Origin: Trichlorobacter ammonificans
Lineage (GTDB): Bacteria; Desulfobacterota; Desulfuromonadia; Geobacterales; Pseudopelobacteraceae
Assembly (NCBI RefSeq): GCF_933509905.1
Contig: NZ_OW150024.1
Span: 1,600,001-1,664,000 of the forward strand
Reading direction: 5' to 3'
DNA: 64,000 nucleotides
In this document: positions 46,270-54,137 of the stretch, one piece after another
Layout of the letters: each line of letters opens with the position of its first letter
How positions within the stretch are numbered: position 1 is the first letter of the stretch
The notes under the pieces: model-generated
Told to the model about the DNA's origin: nothing
What the model saw: the letters and a program-made list of their open reading frames with translations, nothing else
Database searches by the model: none
Program-made: the position numbers and the translations under genes

Positions 46270-46545
46270 TCAGGCAGCCATGTCGATGAATTCCAGCCCG
46301 ATGGCGGAGCGACCGATGCGGGCCACCGTGCCTGCGTACCGATAGAAGCAGATCGCGGGATCGGCGCACAGGATCAGGCTGCAACGGTCCCCAGCTTTCA
46401 TCCCCCCCGATTTCATCCCGTACAGCCTCACCGCGGCTCCAGACAGGGAAATATTGAGGATGACGCCGTAATATTTGGCCTGCTCGTAGTATACGACGCA
46501 TTTCGAGTAGCAACTGATCCGCTGATGTTTTCGTTTTTCATGCAT
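46270..46545 (-). CDS. PilZ-domain protein
   Basis: Starting at 46545, a 91-residue single PilZ domain. The c-di-GMP-binding motif RKHQR (RxxxR) near the start and NISLSGAAV (D/NxSxxG) after the second strand are both present, so it should bind c-di-GMP as produced by proteins like the diguanylate cyclase at 27069. Preceding in-frame sequence is rejected because it has no start context and no homology. It lies just upstream of pncB; a link to EPS or motility is possible but unproven. Confidence 0.85.
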   Translation of the reverse strand: MHEKRKHQRISCYSKCVVYYEQAKYYGVILNISLSGAAVRLYGMKSGGMKAGDRCSLILCADPAICFYRYAGTVARIGRSAIGLEFIDMAA

Positions 46546-46766
46546 AACACGCCACCCGCACCGCCTGCAGTCCCCCGTGTCCGGCAGAGCCGTCTCCACG
46601 CCGCCGTACCACCGTCCCTTCCCCCTGGCAGCAAGTTTCGATCCAGCCTGAAACCGTCTGAAATAGCTGACAATATTTTCCTGAAACACGTTCCGGATCG
46701 GTATCTGTAAAAAATGGCGACAGTGGCGGCGGTAATCCCGACAGCCGCTGCCCGGGTGGAGGGGAA

Positions 46767-46789
46767 TGTTTCCGTTGCGGACGGAAACA
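46767..46789. promoter_or_regulatory. 23-bp inverted repeat, candidate activator site
   Basis: The sequence TGTTTCCGT-TGCGG-ACGGAAACA has perfect 9-bp arms around a 5-bp centre. Its centre is about 164 bp upstream of the -24-like element at 46941, the usual position for enhancer-binding proteins of the NtrC type. The regulator at 36329-37756 is a plausible binder, but no second copy was found upstream of the other elements. Confidence 0.5.
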
Positions 46790-46940
46790 AACTAACACCG
46801 TCAAATTTCTTAACACAGCGCCTGATGCGCGCTCCTGCGGGCTGAACCGCCCGCACTTCATTCCTGCCCCGCAGGTTGACTAACATCTTTCGACACCCAA
46901 AATACAACATAACATACCGTAAACTCTCAATATATTGTTC

Positions 46941-46957
46941 TGGCATGGTCCATGATT
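46941..46957 (+). promoter_or_regulatory. promoter-like element TGGCATGGTCCATGATT
   Basis: It shares TGGCAYGNTCCATGAT with the site at 38041, and a looser form with the minus-strand site at 26604-26623. The -24 half fits sigma-54, while the -12 half has TGA where TGC is expected. It stands 69 bp before the FemAB start, nearly identical to the distance at 38041. Confidence 0.5.
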
Positions 46958-47009
46958 AGTACGCTGTCAGCGGACGATGCTATTCCCTGCTTGTTGGAAG
47001 GCAGACACC

Positions 47010-48044
47010 ATGGACGTAACCGTTCAACTCTACAACGAGGACCAGAGCGCCTGGGACGCCTTCGTCGCTTCCCGGCCGGAGAGCACCAACTATCACCGGT
47101 ACGGCTGGCGCAGGGTGCTGGAAAAGAGTTTCGGCCACCGCGCCATGTACCTGGCCGCCAGGAACGACCGTAACGAAATCTGCGGCGTCCTTCCCTGTAT
47201 CCAGCTGAAAAGCAGGTTGTTCGGCACGTTTCTGGTGTCGCTGCCGTTCTTCAACTACGGCGGCCTGCTGTGTGACGAAACGTCCACCGCTGCAGCGCTG
47301 TTGCGCACCTCCCGCAGGATGCTGGAGGGAAGCGGATCGGCCCATGTGGAGCTGCGTCACCTCGCGCGCTGCGACGATATTGCCGCCACCCGCCAGCACA
47401 AGGTGACCATGATCCTCGACCTGGCGGCCGACGAGGAGGAGCAGTGGCACCGGCTTGACCCGAAGGTGCGCAACCAGGTACGCAAGGCCCTGAAAAGCGG
47501 TCTGGTGACCATGGTGGGGGGACTGGAGCTTCTGGACGGCTTCTACGAGGTCTTTTCCCGCAACATGCGGGACCTGGGAACACCGGTCTACGGCCGCGAC
47601 TTCTTCAGAAACGTGCTTGAGGAATTTCCCGACAGCACGCGGCTGCTCTCGGTCACCCTGCAGGGGCGTACCGTGGCCTCGGCGCTGCTCACCTGGTACC
47701 GCTCCACCCTGGAGGTTCCCTGGGCCTCCTCCATCAGGGATTTCCGCGAACTGTGCCCCAACAACCTGCTCTACTGGGAGGCGATCCGTTTCGCCATTGC
47801 CGGCGGCGCCGAGCGGTTCGACTTCGGCCGCTCCACGCCGGACGAGGGTACGTTCCATTTCAAGAAACAGTGGGGAGCCCGGCCGGTGCCGCTCTACTGG
47901 CAGTATCTGCTGCGCGAGGGATGCGGCCTGCCGGACCTCAACCCCCGCAACCCCAAATACCGTCTGGCGATCCAGGTCTGGCAGCGCCTTCCCCTGATGC
48001 TGACCAACCTGCTGGGTCCCCATATCGTCCGCTGCATCCCCTGA
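47010..48044 (+). CDS. FemAB-family XrtA/PEP-CTERM-system-associated protein
   Basis: About 344 residues from the ATG at 47010. The order DPKVRNQVRKALKSGL, FYEVFSRNMRDLGTPVYGRDFF, VASALLTWYRSTLEVPWASSIRDF, LLYWEAIRFAIAGGAERFDFGRSTPDEGTFHFKKQWG is that of the FemAB-like protein regularly found in exosortase-A EPS loci. GNAT-fold FemAB proteins transfer aminoacyl or acyl groups; the acceptor here is unknown. It is the first gene of the right EPS operon, with the next gene 36 bp away. Confidence 0.9.
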   Translation: MDVTVQLYNEDQSAWDAFVASRPESTNYHRYGWRRVLEKSFGHRAMYLAARNDRNEICGVLPCIQLKSRLFGTFLVSLPFFNYGGLLCDETSTAAALLRTSRRMLEGSGSAHVELRHLARCDDIAATRQHKVTMILDLAADEEEQWHRLDPKVRNQVRKALKSGLVTMVGGLELLDGFYEVFSRNMRDLGTPVYGRDFFRNVLEEFPDSTRLLSVTLQGRTVASALLTWYRSTLEVPWASSIRDFRELCPNNLLYWEAIRFAIAGGAERFDFGRSTPDEGTFHFKKQWGARPVPLYWQYLLREGCGLPDLNPRNPKYRLAIQVWQRLPLMLTNLLGPHIVRCIP

Positions 48045-48080
48045 GGGGGAAGCGGAAAACCGTCCGCACCGGAGTACGTC

Positions 48081-50504
48081 ATGGCATATGCGATCATGCT
48101 GCTCACCGCCGCCCTGCTGTTCTACCTCTTCATCGGCTACCCGCTGCTGCTGTGGCTCGTGGCCCGGCTGTTCCCGCTCCGGCACCGCTGCGACCACGGT
48201 GTCACCCCCTCCGTCACCCTGGTCATATCGGCCTACAATGAGGAGAAGGTCATCGGGCGCAAGCTGGAAAACGCCCTGCAGCTGGACTACCCGCCGGAGC
48301 AGTTGACCATCATGGTGGTGTCGGATTGCTCCACCGACCGGACCGACGAGCTGGTGCGCGGCTTTACCGACCGGGGGGTCATCCTGGTCAGGCCGGAGGA
48401 GCGGCGCGGCAAGACCGCCGGTCTCAACCTGGCCCTGCAGCGGATCGACAGCGAGCTGGTGGTATTTTCCGATGCCAACGCCCTGTACGACCGGCAGGCG
48501 CTGCGTCACCTGGTGAAGCATTTCAGCGATCCGGCCATCGGTTACGTGGTGGGGGATGCCCGCTACCGGGAAGAGAAGCGGACCGCTGCCGGCGTCAGCG
48601 AAGGAAGTTACTGGAACATCGAGCGAATGATGAAGGAGTGGGAATCGGCCTTCTCGTCGGTGGTGGGGGGTGACGGCGCCCTCTACGCCATCAGGCGGAA
48701 ACTGTACGAGCCGCTGCGGGAAAGCGACATCAACGACTTCGTCAACCCGCTGCAGATCGTTGCCAAAGGCTACCGGGGGATCTTCGAGCCGGCAGCCTGG
48801 TGTACCGAAAAGCCGGCCGGCCAGTTCGGCAAGGAGTTCTCCCGCAAGGTACGCATCGTCAACCGCAGTTTCAACGGCCTGCTGCGGGTACCGGCCGTCT
48901 GCAATCCCCTGCGTTTTCCCCGCTTTGCCTGGCAGGTGATCTCCCACAAGCTGCTGCGCTGGTTCTCCCCTTACCTGCTCGGGATCAACTTCATGGCGGC
49001 CCTGGCAGTTGCCGCCGACCGGGGACCCGACTCAGCCGCCGCCCTGCTGGTGGCACTCTACGGCGGCACGGCCCTGCTGGCACTGGCCGGCTGGCGGCAG
49101 GACCGGCGCGGAGACAGCTCCCCGCTGTATGTCCTGCCCTACTACGTCGCCCTGATGAACGTTGCCTCGGCAGTGGGCGTGCTGCTGCGGCTGCGGGGAA
49201 CGGTCATTTCCACCTGGAACACGGTCAGGGCCGGGGGGGGCTCACGGGAACCGCTGGCCGCCCTGCTCCCCTGCCTGCTGCTGGCAACGATCATCGCCAG
49301 TATCGCCTGTCTGTTCCCGTCCCTGCCCGTTCCGGCAGTGCTGCTGCATGCCGTTGCCTACGGGTTGCTGGGCGTCATCGCCTACATGTACGTCGGCTAC
49401 CCCCTGGTGCTGACGCTGCTGGCCTGGCTGCTGCCGGCCCGGATCGATCGTGACGAACAGTATTGCCCGGAGGTGACGCTGCTGATCGTGGCCTGCGACG
49501 AAGAGCGGGATATTGCCGCGAAGCTGGAGAACTCGCTGCTGCTCGATTATCCGCCGGAACGCCTGAAGATCGTGGTGGCCTCCGACGGTTCCGGCGACGC
49601 CACTGCGGCACTGGTGCGGGAATACGCCCCACGGGGCGTCCGCCTGCTCGATTTCCCCGTCAACCGCGGCAAGATCGCGGCGCTCAACGATGCCATGGAA
49701 CAGATTCAGTCGGAAATCGTGGTGCTCTCCGACGCCAATGTGATGTACGAATGCCGGGCACTGCGCACCCTGGTGCGCAATTTCAACGACCCCACGGTGG
49801 GGGCCGTCTCCGGCAGGGTGACCTTGCTGAACAGCACCCTCAGCTACCGACACTCGGAAAACGCCTATTACGGCATCGAGCATTTCATCCAGGAAATGGA
49901 AGGAGCCACCGGCACCCTGGTGGGTGCGGACGGCGCCATGTACGCCATCCGGCGCAGTCTGTTTCTGCCGCCGCCCAACGACACCATCCTGGACGATTTC
50001 GTCATCGCCATGAACATTGCCCGGCAGGGATACCGGGTTCTCCACGAACCGGACGCCCTGGGCTTCGAGCGCAACCTGCACGAACTGGCCGACGAATTCC
50101 GGCGCAAGGCCCGCATCATTTCCGGCGGTTTCCAGTGGCTGCTCCGGGGAAGCGGGCTTCCCGACCTCTCCCGGCCGCTCTTGCTGTTCAACTTCGTCTC
50201 CCACAAGGTGCTGCGCTGGTTCAGCGGTGCCCTGTTCATTCCGCTCATACTGCTGCTGCTGCATATCCATCTGAGCCCCGACCTGACCACGCCGCTTCTC
50301 AGCACCGTCCTGTACCTGTTCTGCTGTGCCGCGCTGCTGGCTCTGCTGGGCCAGGTGGTCCCCACGGTCCGGCGGATCATCCCGATCAACCTGCTGCACT
50401 ACTTCTTCATGCTGGCCCTGGCCTCGCTGGTGGGATTGTTCCGTGAGCTGGGGGGCGGACAGCAGGTGACCTGGCGTCGTGGGGTGACACCGTGTGCGGA
50501 ATAA
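48081..50504 (+). CDS. tandem fusion of two membrane GT2 glycosyltransferases
   Basis: The 807-residue protein carries two complete family-2 transferase modules. The first has VISAYNEEK (about 48), VVSDCSTDRTD, FSDANALYD and GGDGALYAIRR; the second has IVACDEERD (about 470), VASDGSGDATA, LSDANVMYE and GADGAMYAIRR. Each module starts with a membrane helix ending GYPL and is followed by several helices. Both carry the acidic residues for catalysis (SDAN, DGA) and a Rxxxxxx(F) helix instead of the strict QxxRW. It could add two sugars in turn or make an alternating chain. GGAG precedes the ATG. Confidence 0.85.
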   Translation: MAYAIMLLTAALLFYLFIGYPLLLWLVARLFPLRHRCDHGVTPSVTLVISAYNEEKVIGRKLENALQLDYPPEQLTIMVVSDCSTDRTDELVRGFTDRGVILVRPEERRGKTAGLNLALQRIDSELVVFSDANALYDRQALRHLVKHFSDPAIGYVVGDARYREEKRTAAGVSEGSYWNIERMMKEWESAFSSVVGGDGALYAIRRKLYEPLRESDINDFVNPLQIVAKGYRGIFEPAAWCTEKPAGQFGKEFSRKVRIVNRSFNGLLRVPAVCNPLRFPRFAWQVISHKLLRWFSPYLLGINFMAALAVAADRGPDSAAALLVALYGGTALLALAGWRQDRRGDSSPLYVLPYYVALMNVASAVGVLLRLRGTVISTWNTVRAGGGSREPLAALLPCLLLATIIASIACLFPSLPVPAVLLHAVAYGLLGVIAYMYVGYPLVLTLLAWLLPARIDRDEQYCPEVTLLIVACDEERDIAAKLENSLLLDYPPERLKIVVASDGSGDATAALVREYAPRGVRLLDFPVNRGKIAALNDAMEQIQSEIVVLSDANVMYECRALRTLVRNFNDPTVGAVSGRVTLLNSTLSYRHSENAYYGIEHFIQEMEGATGTLVGADGAMYAIRRSLFLPPPNDTILDDFVIAMNIARQGYRVLHEPDALGFERNLHELADEFRRKARIISGGFQWLLRGSGLPDLSRPLLLFNFVSHKVLRWFSGALFIPLILLLLHIHLSPDLTTPLLSTVLYLFCCAALLALLGQVVPTVRRIIPINLLHYFFMLALASLVGLFRELGGGQQVTWRRGVTPCAE

Positions 50505-52369
50505 CCGGCTTCATCCGCAGGTGCGCCCCCTCCGCCGACACCGCCACCCTGCGGCGGATGGGGGCCTCGATCATCCACCGCGGCCCCGATGCCGGCGGCG
50601 AATATCTGGACCGCTGGGTGGGGCTGGGGCACCGGCGCCTGAGCATCATCGATCTTTCCCCCCTGGGAAACCAGCCGATGCAGTCGCTCGACGGCCGCTA
50701 CGTGATCGTGTTCAACGGTGAAATCTACAATTTCCGGGCACTGCGCAACGAGCTGAAGGCCGAGGGCTGCCAGTTCAGGAGCCGTACCGACACCGAGGTG
50801 ATCCTGGCCCTCTACCGTCGCGAGGGTGCCGCCTGCCTCAACCGGCTCAACGGCATGTTCGCCTTTGCCATCTGGGACCGGGACGACAAGACCCTGTTCC
50901 TGGCCCGGGACAGGATCGGCAAGAAGCCGCTCTACTACTACCACGGCGGCGGCGACCGGCTGGCCTTTGCCTCGGAGATCAAGGCGCTGCTGCAACTTCC
51001 CGGTATCCCCCGGGACCCGGACCCCACCGCCGTGGCCGACTTCCTGACCTACCTCTACATCCCGGCGCCCAAGACCATTTTCCGCGCCATCCACAAGCTG
51101 CCGCCGGGACACTGTCTGGAACTGCGTCTCGGCAGCGGACCGGTGGTCAGCCGGTACTGGGACGTCGATTTTTCCACCACGACTGCACCGCTTCACCAGG
51201 ACGAAGCAGCGGAACGTCTGCTGGAACTGATCGCCGGCAGCACGGCCAGCCGCATGATGGCGGACGTCCCCCTGGGGGCCTTTTTAAGCGGCGGACTCGA
51301 CTCCAGCGCCATCGTGGCGCTCATGGCCGGCTCTTCCGGCACGCCGGTGACCACCTGCTCCATCGGCTTCACCGACCGGCAGCATGACGAAAGCGTCTAT
51401 GCGCGCGAGGTTGCCCGCTGTTTTTCCACCAACCATGCCGAGTACACGCTGGAAGAGCAACTGGCCGACACCGTGACCCTGCTGCCCCGCTATTTTGACG
51501 AACCCTTTGCCGACTCCTCGGCGGTCCCCACCTTCCATGTCTCGCGGCTGGCCCGCAAGGTGGTCACCGTGGCCCTGGCCGGGGACGGCGGCGACGAAAA
51601 CTTCGGCGGCTACGACAAATACGTGGTGGACCTGAAGGAAGACCTGGCCAGGCGGGTCATCCCCCGGCTGTTCCTGAAAACGCTGCATGCCGTGGCCGGC
51701 AGATGCTCCGGCACCCTGATGCGCAAGGCCGCCACCCTGGCCTCAGGCGCCCTGGCCGATCCGGGGCGGGCCTTTTTCCGCACCAACAGCTTCATCGACG
51801 ACGCATCCCTGCGGCGCCTGCTCGCGCCGGGCCTGGCAACGGCCTGCCGCGGCTACGATCCGGCCCTGCACACCCTGGATGCCTGGGAACGGACCCGGGG
51901 CGCCGACCATCTGACCAGCATGCTCTACACCGACCTGAAAACCTATCTTCCCGGCGACATCCTGGTGAAGGTGGACCGGATGAGCATGGCCCACTCCCTG
52001 GAGGTGCGGGCGCCGCTGTTGGACTACCGGGTGGTGGAGTTCGCCGCCTCCCTGCCCAGCCGGCTGAAGATCCATCGGGGCAGCAAGAAATACCTGCTGA
52101 AACGGGCGTTCAGCGCGCAGTTGCCGCCGGGGATCGTCAACCGCCGCAAGCACGGTTTCACGGTGCCGCTGGCGCGCTGGTTCCGCCAGGACCTGCGGGA
52201 ACTGGCACAGCGCCACCTTCTGGAGCAACGGGAGCTGGCCGAATTCTTCGATCCCGGCGAGGTGGGCCGGCTCTGGCAGGAACATCAGCATGGGCGCGCC
52301 GACCACGGCACCCTGCTCTGGAGCCTGCTTTCCTTTTCCCTCTGGCAACAGGAATACCTGCAGGTGTGA
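50492..52369 (+). CDS. XrtA-system amidotransferase (asparagine synthase-like)
   Basis: The 625-residue protein starts with a GTG that overlaps the end of the GT2 fusion gene; it gives MCGITGF, with Cys2 as the class-II glutaminase nucleophile. HRGPDAGG and FNGEIYNF belong to the glutaminase. The synthase domain has the ATP-binding loop LSGGLDSS (about residue 270) and the later LAGDGGDENFGGY. Exosortase-A clusters regularly encode such a protein, distinct from housekeeping AsnB. It probably transfers ammonia to a carboxyl group, for instance of a uronic acid in the glycan, an inference from context. Confidence 0.92.
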   Translation: MCGITGFIRRCAPSADTATLRRMGASIIHRGPDAGGEYLDRWVGLGHRRLSIIDLSPLGNQPMQSLDGRYVIVFNGEIYNFRALRNELKAEGCQFRSRTDTEVILALYRREGAACLNRLNGMFAFAIWDRDDKTLFLARDRIGKKPLYYYHGGGDRLAFASEIKALLQLPGIPRDPDPTAVADFLTYLYIPAPKTIFRAIHKLPPGHCLELRLGSGPVVSRYWDVDFSTTTAPLHQDEAAERLLELIAGSTASRMMADVPLGAFLSGGLDSSAIVALMAGSSGTPVTTCSIGFTDRQHDESVYAREVARCFSTNHAEYTLEEQLADTVTLLPRYFDEPFADSSAVPTFHVSRLARKVVTVALAGDGGDENFGGYDKYVVDLKEDLARRVIPRLFLKTLHAVAGRCSGTLMRKAATLASGALADPGRAFFRTNSFIDDASLRRLLAPGLATACRGYDPALHTLDAWERTRGADHLTSMLYTDLKTYLPGDILVKVDRMSMAHSLEVRAPLLDYRVVEFAASLPSRLKIHRGSKKYLLKRAFSAQLPPGIVNRRKHGFTVPLARWFRQDLRELAQRHLLEQRELAEFFDPGEVGRLWQEHQHGRADHGTLLWSLLSFSLWQQEYLQV

Positions 52370-52370
52370 C

Positions 52371-54137
52371 ATGTTCGAGACCATTAGCGCCGACCTGAAA
52401 CGACTCAGCCCGTCGCAACGTCCCTCGCTGCGCTCCCTGCTCGCCGGACTGCTGTCGCAGGGATTTCAAGCGATACTTGTATTCAGGTTGTTCAACTGGC
52501 TGCATCGACACGGATATTCCGGCCAGCCGCTCCGCTTTATCTGTGAGCGGTTCATCGAAATCACCACCGGCATTTCCATCCCGGCCTGCTGCAGCATCGG
52601 CCCGGGCCTGCGCATCCACCACTTCGGCGGCATCATCTTCCATCCCAGTGTGGTGCTGGGGGAAAACTGCACCCTTTACCACGGCGTGACCATCGGCGAC
52701 CGGGGGGGCTGGGGCAGGGCCGCCCGCATCGGCAACAACGTGCTGATCGGCGCCGGCGCCAAGATCATCGGCGAAATCTGCATCGGCGACAACTGCATTG
52801 TCGGCGCCAATGCCGTGGTGACCCGCTCGGTACCGCCCAACACCGTGGTGGTGGGCTCTCCCTGCCGCTGCAAACCACGCAGCGACGAGACGGCAGCAAC
52901 ATCGCCCCCCGCTCCCCGGCCGGTGCCGCGCATCATGGACTTCCGCGGCACCTACAAGGGAGGGGGCGGCCCGGACAAGACCGTGCTCAACTCCGCTGCC
53001 CGGCACGATCCGGCCAGGGTGTTCGTCATGGTGGTCTACCTGCGCCAGCCCCGGGACGACCAGTTCCAGATTCCCGCCATGGCGGCCCGGCTGGGTATCC
53101 GGTACACCGACGTCCCCGACGGCGCCACCCTTGATATGGCCTGCCTGCGCCGGCTCCGGGAGATCGTCACCGGCAACGACCTGCGGGTGATCCACACCCA
53201 CGACGACAAGACCCTGCTCTATGCCTGGCTGCTCTCCCTGCAGGTGCCGGGACTCTCGATCATGCACACCTGTCACTCCCACGCCCTGCCCCGGCCCGGC
53301 GACTTCGGCTCCTGGCGCAGCTTCGCCGCATATCGCCTGCGCCGGCGGGTGCTGGCCTTCCTGATGCAGCGCCATTGCAAGCCGATCATCACCGTTTCCG
53401 CCGACACCCGCAAGCGCCTGATCGATGCCGGTCTCAAGGGAACGGAGGTCGCGGTCCTGCATAACGGCATCGATCTGGCAGTCTGGCGACCGGAGACGGC
53501 ACGGCCGGTATTGAAGGACGAGTTGCGGCTGGCTGAGGGGGACCTGCTGGTGGGTACCGTTGCCCGCATCACCCCTGAAAAGGATCTGCCCACCTTCTAC
53601 CGGGTGGCGGAGGCGGTGGCGCTGCAACGGCCGGGAGTCCGTTTCGTGATCGTGGGAGACGGCTACGGCGACGAGCTGGCTCGGGCGCGGGAAGAGGTAC
53701 AGCGGCGCTCCCTTGAGCAGCTGATCGTCTTTACCGGTCACCGCACCGACCTGCTCGACGTCTACGCCTCCCTCGACGTCTTCCTGATGACCTCGGTCAC
53801 CGAGGGGATGCCGAACACCCTGCTGGAAGCCATGGCCATGGGGGTACCATCGGTCGCCACTGCGGTGGGGGGGATTCCGGAGCTACTGCACCCGGACTGG
53901 GGGGGATTTCTCGCCCCGGCGGGAGATGTGGCGGGACTTGCCGGCCGGGTAGCGGAGCTGCTGGCCGACCCCGAGCTGCGCCGGCATGCCGGCAGCGCCT
54001 GCCGCAGGCGGGTGGAGAGCCGCTTTTCCTTCGAACAGCGGGTGCGGCGAATGGAGGAATACTACGACTGGTTTGCCGGGTGCTCCCCCTGCCCGCCGGA
54101 GCAGACACCCGGAACGGAGGAGGCGCACCATGCGTGA
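52371..54137 (+). CDS. fusion of hexapeptide acyltransferase and GT4 glycosyltransferase
   Basis: The 588-residue protein starts at the ATG 1 bp after the amidotransferase stop. Residues 1-185 are a left-handed beta-helix acetyltransferase like serine O-acetyltransferase: LRIHHFGGIIFHPSVVLGENC, YHGVTIGDR with the catalytic His, then hexad repeats (RIGNNVLIGAGAKIIG) and VVVGSPC. Residues about 215-575 are a GT4 transferase with VARITPEKD, VIVGDGYGDEL and the EX7E region EGMPNTLLEAMAMGVPSVATAVGG. Both halves keep their active-site features. This union is unusual; in other loci they are separate genes. Probably an acetylating glycosyltransferase in EPS assembly. Confidence 0.85.
   Translation: MFETISADLKRLSPSQRPSLRSLLAGLLSQGFQAILVFRLFNWLHRHGYSGQPLRFICERFIEITTGISIPACCSIGPGLRIHHFGGIIFHPSVVLGENCTLYHGVTIGDRGGWGRAARIGNNVLIGAGAKIIGEICIGDNCIVGANAVVTRSVPPNTVVVGSPCRCKPRSDETAATSPPAPRPVPRIMDFRGTYKGGGGPDKTVLNSAARHDPARVFVMVVYLRQPRDDQFQIPAMAARLGIRYTDVPDGATLDMACLRRLREIVTGNDLRVIHTHDDKTLLYAWLLSLQVPGLSIMHTCHSHALPRPGDFGSWRSFAAYRLRRRVLAFLMQRHCKPIITVSADTRKRLIDAGLKGTEVAVLHNGIDLAVWRPETARPVLKDELRLAEGDLLVGTVARITPEKDLPTFYRVAEAVALQRPGVRFVIVGDGYGDELARAREEVQRRSLEQLIVFTGHRTDLLDVYASLDVFLMTSVTEGMPNTLLEAMAMGVPSVATAVGGIPELLHPDWGGFLAPAGDVAGLAGRVAELLADPELRRHAGSACRRRVESRFSFEQRVRRMEEYYDWFAGCSPCPPEQTPGTEEAHHA

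Larger units (their letters stand above)
46546..47009. other. control region upstream of the second EPS operon
   Basis: No gene is supported in these 464 bases. The region contains a 23-bp inverted repeat (46767-46789), a hairpin TGCGGGC-TGAACC-GCCCGCA (46836-46855), an AT-rich stretch around 46895-46935 and the promoter-like element at 46941. GGAAGG lies 8 nt before the FemAB ATG at 47010. It is a divergent region between the PilZ gene and the right EPS operon. Confidence 0.65.

Noticed and set aside
44202-46289. Plus-strand open frame of 695 residues opposite pncA and pncB
   Set aside because: Both minus-strand genes have clear catalytic motifs; the antisense product has no domain or start signal.
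46980-48947. Minus-strand open frame of 655 residues
   Set aside because: It is antisense to the FemAB and GT2 fusion genes, which have full family signatures, and it has no recognisable homology.
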